Positions 56,725 through 64,000 of a DNA stretch of 64,000 nucleotides are shown here, in pieces. The stretch covers positions 19,431,310 through 19,495,309 of the forward strand of contig NC_066530.1 in the NCBI RefSeq assembly GCF_024679095.1, given 5' to 3'. Below the pieces are notes generated by a model. It worked only from the letters and a program-made list of their open reading frames with translations, was not told the origin of the DNA and did no database searches. The DNA comes from Eriocheir sinensis. Its lineage: Eukaryota > Arthropoda > Malacostraca > Decapoda > Varunidae. Made by a program: the position numbers and the translations under genes. Within the stretch, counting starts at the first letter, position 1, and each line of letters begins with the position of its first letter.

Positions 56725-57255
56725 TCCCGCTTAATGTAGAGAGTAGTTCTTATCCCTTCCCTTGAGATGTGTAGCAACCCTTGTATCTTGTATATGTCTT
56801 TCCCAGTGCAGACTAAAAAAATAGTAACTTTCCCACTTAATGTAGAGAGTAGTTCTTATCCCTTCCCTTGAGATGTGTAGTGACCCTTGTATCTTGTATT
56901 TGTCTTTCCCAGTGCAGACTAAAAAAATAGTAACTTTCCCACTTAATGTAGAGAGTAGTTCTTATCCCTTCCCTTGAGATGATTAGTGACCCTTGTATCT
57001 TGTATTTGCCTTTCCCAGTGCAGACTAAAAAAATAGTGACTTTCCCACTTAATGTAGAGAGTAGTTCTTATCCCTTCCCTTGAGATGATTAGTGACCCTT
57101 GTATCTTGTATTTGCCTTTCCCAGTGCAGACTAAAAAAATAGTAACTTTCCCACTTAATGTAGAGAGTAGTTCTTATCCCTTCCCTTGAGATGTGTAGTG
57201 ACCCTTGTATCTTGTATTTGCCTTTCCCAGTGCAGACTAAAAAAAACGTCTGTCC
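56725..57255 (+). repeat. Tandem repeat, about 106-bp unit, five copies, related to foldback MITE
   Basis: TAATGTAGAGAGTAG recurs at 56732, 56838, 56944, 57050 and 57156. Units end CTTTCCCAGTGCAGACTAAA, the end of the GCACTGGGAAAG family. Confidence 0.92.
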
Positions 57256-57303
57256 CTTGCACCCCTTCTCCCTCGGATGTCTAATATGTACATAGATCAC
57301 CCT

Positions 57304-57680
57304 TGCTAGATTATCGTACTCAGAGCATCATATTTTCCGGTTTCTGACGCCTAACAACAGTCGTCCCTCAAATAGTACGGTTTCCAATAGTTCAGTTTCG
57401 GTTTCATGTGGATTTTCATAGAAGATTTTTTTAGGATTTTTAAATTTCCCGACAAGCAGAAAATTTTAAAATACTAAAAAGATCTTCCAGACAATCCGTA
57501 TAAAACCGATACCGAACTACTGGAAACTGTACTATTTGAGGGACGACTGTATTGCCAAAAAACACCAATAATTAACCATTTTAACGATAAATATATATAT
57601 GATGGCGGTTATTGGGGTTAAGGAGGCAGTTTTTAGGTCGGAAATCGGCAAACTTAAGAGGCTGAGTACGACAGTCTGGC
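57304..57680. mobile_element. Palindromic MITE split by a Tigger-like insertion
   Basis: Outer ends GATTATCGTACTCAGAGC and the inverted GAGTACGACAGTCTGGCAAC match the 18495 family. The middle is interrupted by the element at 57358-57549. Confidence 0.75.
57358..57549. mobile_element. Tigger/pogo-like palindromic MITE, copy 3 (nested)
   Basis: 192 bp, CAGTCGTCCCTCAAATAGTA ends. TA follows the right end, but the left flank reads AA, so the target TA has mutated or the boundary is off by a base. Confidence 0.85.
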
Positions 57681-57888
57681 AACATTGGCGTAGATACTAA
57701 CACAAGCCCAAGTAAACAGTCCTAGCGGAGAATATACACAGTAGTTGCATATTAGACGAGCTACCCAACCCACCACTGTTTGTACGATTAGAGTACGTAC
57801 TAACAATATACGTAAACTAACGCTTATGTCTCTCTCTCTCTCTCTTTCTTCCTCACCCTCCCTCTCTCTCTCGTCACCTGAATACCAG

Positions 57889-58014
57889 CAGCACCGATTT
57901 GCGGCAGAGACGATTGGCAGTGCTCAGACGGACAGTGTATCCCTCGGGCCTATCGCTGTGACGGCCGCCAGGACTGCAGTGACAATTCTGATGAGACTGT
58001 CGAGTGCTGGCCAC
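57889..58014 (+). CDS. LDLa module exon 24 with tandem NAGNAG acceptor
   Basis: Forty-two codons between AATACCAG and GTAAGG, phase 1 at both ends. Ala-Pro-Ile precedes CGRDDWQC, CSDGQCIPR, RCDGRQDC and SDNSDETVEC, then Trp-Pro. One extra residue sits before C6. Calcium ligands are complete. The acceptor is CAGCAG: splicing at 57889 or 57892 keeps phase 1 and differs by one Ala codon, so two protein forms are possible. Confidence 0.91.
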
Positions 58015-58550
58015 GTAAGGCTCCTCTCTATTCCCGTCCTGTGCTGAGGGGTTCTTTCTGTACACTAAGGAGTTCATTCATACCCTGGAGTCTTTCTTAC
58101 ATAATACCAGGAGTAGTATGTTGCCTGCATGTTAACAGTAGTGTGTAAGCTTTGAAAGTAGAGTCTAGAGCATCGATTTTTCAGCTTAATTTCTTCTTAT
58201 TCTTCTCATTTATCGTCCTCATTCTTCCTTAAAGGGTTGGACGGTTGAGGTTTCTTTATTGATATACTGAAATTATTGTGCTGTTTCCCACTTATCTTTA
58301 CAGTAGAGTTTCGAGCATTTATTTTCAGCTTAATTTCTTGTTATTCATCAATTTTAACTTCCTTTTTCTCCCTGACGAGTTTGGACGGTTCAGGTTTCTC
58401 TATTAATATACTGAGTTTGTTGTGTCGTTTTCTATTAATCTTTTTTACAGGCCCAACAGGAAGGTCTTTTTTGGGGGGGTCCGCTGAAGAGTAATTTTCT
58501 TATGCATATGTTTCTTTGGCATCATTGTTATACCTCCTTATTTTTTTTTT
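58015..58550. other. Intron 24 start, nothing clear
   Basis: Weak duplication (GAGCATTTATTTTCAGCTTAATTTC-like, about 58170 and 58315). No exon seen. Confidence 0.5.
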
Positions 58551-58554
58551 TCAG

Positions 58555-58617
58555 TGTTAGTGTTTTCCAGTTTTTTTTTTTTTTTTTTTCCAGTTGATAT
58601 GATCCAAATTTTTTTCC

Positions 58618-58652
<35 letters not shown>

Positions 58653-59104
58653 CTCCTACTCCTCCTACTCCTCCTCCTCCTACTCCTCAATATTAGTGTT
58701 TTCCAGTTTTTTTTTCCCCCCAAGTTTGTTCCTCCTCCTCCTCCTCCTCCTCCTCCTCTCTCTTCACCCTTATCGTTCTCTTCAATATTAGTGTTTTCCA
58801 GGTCTTTTTTTATTTTATTTTTTTGGTTTTCCAGTTGATATGACCCAAGTTTGTATTTCCTCCTCCTCCTTCTCTTCTTCCTCCTCCTCCTCCTCCTCCT
58901 CCAACTCTCTCTTCACCCTTGTCCTTCTCTTCAATATTAGTGTTTTCCAGGTCTTTTTTTTTTTTTTCCAGTTGATGACCCAAGTTTGTATCTCCTCCTC
59001 CTCCTTCTCTTCTTCCTCCTCCTCCTCCTCCTCCTCCTCCTCCTCCTCCAACTCTCTCTTCACCCTTGTCCTGCTCCTCAATATTAGTGTTTTCCAGTTT
59101 TTTT

Positions 59105-59135
<31 letters not shown>

Positions 59136-59220
59136 CCAGTTGATATAACCCAAGTTTGTATCTCCTCCTCCTCCTCCTCCTCCTCCTCCTCCTCCTCCTC
59201 CTCCACCTCGCCCTTGTCCT
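58555..59220 (+). repeat. Poly(T)/(CTC)n tandem units
   Basis: About 130-bp units contain CAATATTAGTGTTTTCCAG, poly(T), CCAGTTGATATGACCCAAG and (CTC)n. Confidence 0.9.
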
Positions 59221-59639
59221 CCTCATATATTTTTTTGGTGTGTGTAATTTTAAGTCAGTCTGGTGACGTACAAAAGAAAAAAAAATATTCAGGTAAGTTG
59301 ATTTGATTTTAATTTCCGAGTGATTTTCTGTGATTCCTCAGTGTCGCTTTTTTTGTCCATACCTCAAGGTGAATGAGAGGCCTTATCACACTCTTAAGGG
59401 CAGACCTCTTACGTGATTTATATTTTAAGTGTGTTCTTTCGCTATGTTGCTTTAATATGTCAAGGTGAGAGAGGCTTTATCAAACACCTGTGGGCAGACC
59501 TCCTTACAGAATCTATTTTTAGTTCACATTATTTCTCTTGTTTTCTTTTCTTTTCCTTTTTTTTTACACCAGTGGAGACAGTGCAAGGGCGAGAAAAAAA
59601 AAGAAAACTATATATTAAAAAAAAAAAAAAAAGCCCGCT

Positions 59640-60240
59640 ACTTACTGGTCTATGTCAGTACTTCAAGTTAAAAATGTCTACCATACACTCATTGTGAAAA
59701 TCTCTTATATAATCTATTGCTACATATCTCCTTACATATCTGTTTTTAGTTTACATTATTTCTCTACATTGTTTTCTATGTCAGTACTTCAAGTTAAAAA
59801 TGTCTATCAAACACTCAATGTGAAAATCTCTTCTATAATCTATTGCTACATACCTCCTTACATATAATCTGTTTTTAGTTTACATTATTTCTCTTCATTG
59901 TTTTCTATGTCAATACTTCAAGTTAAAAATGTCTATCAAACACTCAATGTGAAAATCTCTTCTATAATCTATTGCTACATACCTCCTTACATATAATCTT
60001 TTTTTAGTTGACGTTATTTCTATGTTGTTTTCTGTGTCAATACTTCAAGTTAAAAATGTCTATCAAACACTCAATGTGAAAATCTCTTCTATAATCTATT
60101 GCTACATTCCACCTTATATATAATCTATTCTTAGTTGACATTATTTCTCTATGTGGTTTTCTGTGTCAATACTTCAAGTTAAAAATGTCTATCAAACTCT
60201 CAATGTGAAAATCTCTTATATAATCTATTGCTACATATGT
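59640..60240 (+). repeat. Tandem repeat, about 128-bp unit, five copies
   Basis: ACTTCAAGTTAAAAATGTCT recurs about every 128 bp, with CTCTTCTATAATCTATTGCT. Confidence 0.92.
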
Positions 60241-60533
60241 TTTATTTTGTATGTGTGTGTGTGTGTGTGTGTGTGTGCGTGCGTGCGTGCGTATTACCCC
60301 AAACGATTATCCCATACCATTTAAAGTGTGTCTGTATCCTTATCCTCGCTGAACCTTGCATACGATAACACGCTTTATGTTTGACCCTAACGACCAAGCC
60401 AGTTCCACCCCGGCAGGTCACTCCATGTACCCCATACACACCTCTTACGTCCACCAATGTCTCCCTGCTTTCCCATTACATTACGTGCCTCAACGCTGTG
60501 ATCCTGAATCTATGTGTGGTTTTGTCCTGTCAG

Positions 60534-60677
60534 CTTCCCGTACGACAACCCCACAAACACCAAGCTGTCCGGCTGGGCAGTTTGAGTGTCAGAGTGGCAG
60601 GTGCATTCCCTCGGCCTACCGCTGTGATGGCGTGGATGACTGTGATGATGGGTCTGACGAGTGGGAGCAGCAGTGCA
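60534..60677 (+). CDS. LDLa module exon 25 with Thr/Pro linker
   Basis: Forty-eight codons, the longest module exon, between CCTGTCAG and GTATGT, phase 1 at both ends. A 10-residue linker rich in Thr and Pro ([10 protein letters not shown]) precedes [25 protein letters not shown] and [11 protein letters not shown]. The C6 loop is longer than usual. Calcium ligands are complete and the loop is unusually acidic. The linker could carry O-glycans and act as a hinge between module groups. Confidence 0.91.
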
Positions 60678-60894
60678 GTATGTGTCCATCCTCCTCTTGT
60701 TGACATCTCTCTCTTAGTCCACTGTCTTTGCTCTTTGATGCCTGTTCCTCTGTTGGGTGTTTGTGCATGTGTGTGTTGGTGTGTGTGTGTGTGATGTGTT
60801 AGTTTGTACTGTAATTCCTTATGTAGCTTCTTTTTTTAGTGTGTTAGAGTGTGTTAGATGTTAATGTGTTTATATGTGATGGTGTATTTACCTA

Positions 60895-61020
60895 GTTGTA
60901 GTTTTACAGGGCCTGGGCTTACGCTCGTGTGGTCCCGTCTCCATAGTGTGTGTGTGTGTGTTTTCCTGATCTCAAACTAACCTTTCACAATGCTAATCCA
61001 TCTAGTCTATGTTTAGAATT
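60895..61020 (+). mobile_element. Dispersed retroelement 3' piece (TTTACAGGGCCTGGGC type)
   Basis: ACCTAGTTGTAGTTTTACAG followed by CTTACGCTCGTGTGGTCCC is a motif I associate with abundant decapod repeats. Assignment to a LINE or SINE tail is from memory of the family, not shown here. Confidence 0.5.
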
Positions 61021-61029
61021 TACCGATAA

Positions 61030-61670
61030 CTTTTTTTTCCCCTTTTTTAGCATTATAATATTTTGAGATTCATTTATACTAAGCTAGATTAACAGCATTT
61101 ATTTATTTTTTGTTTTTTCATAATGACCTCAATTAAGCAGATACTAAATTTGGCTGCCAGCACTTAATTTTTGACGATGGTCGGGTCCTACAATTAATGG
61201 CCGTTGCAGTGGGGTAAACCATTATGATATTTTGATACCAGTAGATTTACATATAACTCAATGGCTTTAATTTTAATGATCTGCATGGTGTTGTTGTTGT
61301 GCTGGAAGATTTGATTTGCCCTGCAGCATGTTCTGAGTATACGTTCCACCCCCCAACCAGAATTTCCCTTCATCAAACTGTAGTGTAATACGTTTTGTGG
61401 TAGTCAACATAATCTGAGTAGCTCTAAAATGGTAGTAATGTTGAAGTAGTATGGCTGGGCGGGAGGTTCATTCCAGTATGTTGTACGTATGTAGTCTTAT
61501 GTTGTTTTTTCAGCATGCCCAAGTATTGAGTTTTTGGTAAGAGTTTTGTGATGTTGACAGTATGTACTTGAGTAGCGAGTTGGGGCGAGAAGGGAGTGCA
61601 TTGACAGAGGGGCTTGGAGCTTACCATTGCATACATTATCGGAGGCGTAACATAGGAGAGTCTGCCCACC
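61030..61670. other. Intron 25 middle, nothing recognised
   Basis: No exon or repeat pattern seen. Confidence 0.5.
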
Positions 61671-61689
61671 TTGTTCACAGGCCGAGTTG

Positions 61690-61925
61690 TTACTGTACGA
61701 GCCTTGTGGAATTTAGAATGACGCTAATTCAATAGCATGTGACTGCTCTAGATATGGTTAGAATCTTGAAGTACCAAAAGCTCAAAAAACAGTACTCTAG
61801 GCATCACGTCGTTACCAGAAAAGCCTTGTGGAGTTCAGAATGACGTTATTATGATAGTCCTTTTTGTGTGCTCTGTGAATGGTCAGAATCTTGAAGTACC
61901 AAAAGTACCAAAACACAGTACTAAG
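61690..61925 (+). repeat. Direct repeat, two copies of about 120 bp
   Basis: GCCTTGTGGAGTTCAGAATGACG and GAATCTTGAAGTACCAAAAG occur in both. Confidence 0.85.
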
Positions 61926-62499
61926 AAAGAAGAAGAAGAAGTATATGTTAGTTGAAGAAGAAGAAAAAAAGAAAGAAAAAGAAAATAAATTATAATATGA
62001 ACAACCTTTTAAGATTCAAATTGATGTTCTAGGTATGGTCAAGATCTCGATGATGTACCCAGAGCCCCCCAAAAAGCACTTGTATCATCATTAGTTTAAA
62101 GTTTCCGTCACTCTCTCCGTACCGGCATGGCTCTGGTGATCAAGTTGGGCAAACTCTCCTATTCTACGACTCTGTGCATAATGACGTGTCCATTAGCCCC
62201 TCTGTCTGTCTGCCATTCCTCGCCCCAATTCACCTTTGTTTGTTCTGTTTTTCCTTCCACATCTGCTCCACCTTCTTCTTCTTCTCCCTGTCTCCGTTTT
62301 GTTCATAGACATTTTCCCACACACACACAAACACAGCCACACACACGTTTATTTATTTTATTGTCATTGCTATGGAGTCATGTGTCCGGTGTACCTCGAC
62401 TTGCTTGTTCTATGGTGTCCTTTATTGGTTTTTATTATCATGGTCAGCTGAACCTTAAGATAATGTCAATGGAGACCGTTTCGGCAAGTTATGGAAAGA

Positions 62500-63170
62500 A
62501 CGTTTTAGTCGGTTATTAATAATTTTTGAAGATTAGTGAATATGTTATGAGATTTTTTTTTTAAGTTCACGTCTCGGAATTTGAACCAAACATCCTTGTA
62601 AATTATTCATCCACACAGTGACATATATCAGGAAGAGTGATTGAGTCGGTTATTAATAATTTTTGAAGATTAGTGAGTAACGAGATTTTTTTTCAAGGTT
62701 GACAACTCGGCATTTGAAGTAAACATCTTGTGAGTTATTTATCTACACAATGACAAATGTTGGAAAGAGTTTTTGAGTTTGTTATTGATAAATTTTGAGG
62801 ATTAATGAGTAACGAGATTTTTTTCAAAGTTCACGACTCGGAATTTGAACTAAACATCTTGTGAATCATTTATCTCCAGTGACATATCGGAAAAAGTTTT
62901 TGAGTTTGTTATTGATAATTTTTTAAGATTAATGAGTAACGCGATTTTTTTCAAGGTTCATGACTCGGAATTCGAATTAAACATCTTATAAATTATTCAT
63001 ATCCACAGTGACAAATGTTGGAAAGAACATTTGAGCTTTTTATTCACAGTGACAAATGTTGGAAAGAATATTTGAGCTTTTTATTAATAATTTTCGAAGA
63101 TTAACTAGTAACAAAATTTTTCTTAAGGTTCACGACTTGGAATTCAAACTCAACATCCTTGTATATAAAT
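62500..63170 (+). repeat. Tandem repeat, about 120-130-bp unit, five to six copies
   Basis: Units share TTCACGACTCGGAATTTGAA, AACATCTTGTAAATTATTC and GTGACAAATGTTGGAAAGA. Confidence 0.9.
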
Positions 63171-63524
63171 TATCCTCATCCACGGCGATACTTCAACCTT
63201 GCACACGCTCAAACACACACACAGACACAGAACTATATATCACGTACCTTCCCCACTCTGTACTTCCTTCCTTCCTCAGTACGTATTTGCTTTACGATTC
63301 CAGCAACGAGTGTGCCTTATATACACCGAGATTATGGCTTTCAACCCTGTAGCATTCAATTCACTTTGGCTTTTCAACCTGTATGTATTCCAACACCCTT
63401 TGATTTGAGTGCCGTTTCCTGCCTTCAGACCTACTTCCCCCTTACACATGCTTTCCGACTCCCCTCCTCCACCTGCCCTGTTGTTTTCTGCCTCCATGTT
63501 TATAAGCCAATTCGCCCCTGACAG

Positions 63525-63644
63525 CTCAAGTGCGGTGTGAGAGCAACCAGTTCGCATGCTCCTCTGGGGAATGTCTTGCTCTGGACAAAAGGTGTGATAA
63601 AGTGACAGATTGCATTGACCTTTCTGATGAGCTTGGATGCCCAG
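63525..63644 (+). CDS. LDLa module exon 26
   Basis: Forty codons between CCCCTGACAG and a weak GTTAGC donor, phase 1 at both ends. Gln-Val-Arg precedes [25 protein letters not shown] and IDLSDELGC, then Pro. Lys replaces Gly after the C4 Asp. All six cysteines and the main acids are present. It is the last exon before the window ends in a (TC)n-rich intron, so the gene continues beyond. Confidence 0.9.
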
Positions 63645-63699
63645 GTTAGCAGTGACCCAGTTTTGGTTGACCTTTTTATATCATCTCCCTCCTCCCCTC

Positions 63700-63792
63700 C
63701 ATTCCCCCCCCCTTCTCCTCCTCCTCCTCCTCCATCTCTCCTCCTCCTCCTCCTCCTCCTCTATCTATCCTCTTTCATATCCATTTTGTTTG

Positions 63793-63884
<92 letters not shown>

Positions 63885-64000
63885 CTCTCTCTCTCTCTCC
63901 TCTTTAGTCTCCCTCCCTGTTCTTAATTCTCTCTTTCCTCCTCCTCCTCCTCCTCCTCCTCTCCTTCCTCCCTGTTCTTATTTCTCTCTTTATTTCTCTC
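63700..64000 (+). repeat. (CTC)n and (TC)n block after exon 26
   Basis: CTC-rich at 63715-63765, long (TC)n at about 63797-63900, CTC-rich again to 63965. It runs to the end of the window. Confidence 0.95.

Overview
The window looks like animal nuclear DNA, most likely from a decapod crustacean. It is intron-rich and full of (CA)n, (CT)n and (TAC)n microsatellites, long tandem repeats, TTAGG-type arthropod telomere motifs, CR1/L2-like LINE pieces and tRNA-derived SINEs of a kind I associate with crabs and shrimps. I see no bacterial operon, CRISPR array, phage or virus.

The coding content I can support is one plus-strand gene, seen only in part. From 2610 to 63644 there are 25 well-formed exons, plus one degenerate exon at about 29229. 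Each encodes a single LDL-receptor class A (LDLa) module of about 35-48 residues. All 25 have GT/AG borders, begin and end in phase 1, and have lengths divisible by three. Together they make 2940 nt (980 codons). No EGF, YWTD, Ig, laminin or transmembrane segment interrupts them. An uninterrupted LDLa run this long fits arthropod perlecan (trol, the basement-membrane heparan sulfate proteoglycan core protein) better than LRP-type receptors, but that identity is inference. The start and end of the gene lie outside the window.

Layout: 1-2600, upstream or intronic tandem repeats. 2.6-8.1 kb, a dense cluster of exons 1-7, including a recent duplication that made exon 5 a near copy of exon 2. 9.4-15.3 kb, exons 8-11 among minisatellites. 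15.6-20.6 kb, an exon-free block with a broken LINE and palindromic MITEs. 20.9-26.6 kb, exons 12-15; the intron before exon 14 is largely a LINE piece plus a SINE that ends at the splice acceptor. 26.6-35.3 kb, a repeat-rich stretch holding degenerate exon 16. 35.3-48 kb, exons 17-20. 48-63.6 kb, exons 21-26.

The most interesting signals are where exons meet repeats. The ends of exons 6, 9 and 19, with their 5' splice sites, are copied into the introns just downstream as decoy donors. A SINE appears to supply the branch-point region of exon 14. Exon 22 has lost exactly the two cysteines (C1 and C3) that normally pair. Several modules replace the calcium-binding Asp before C5 with Gln, Arg, His or Tyr.
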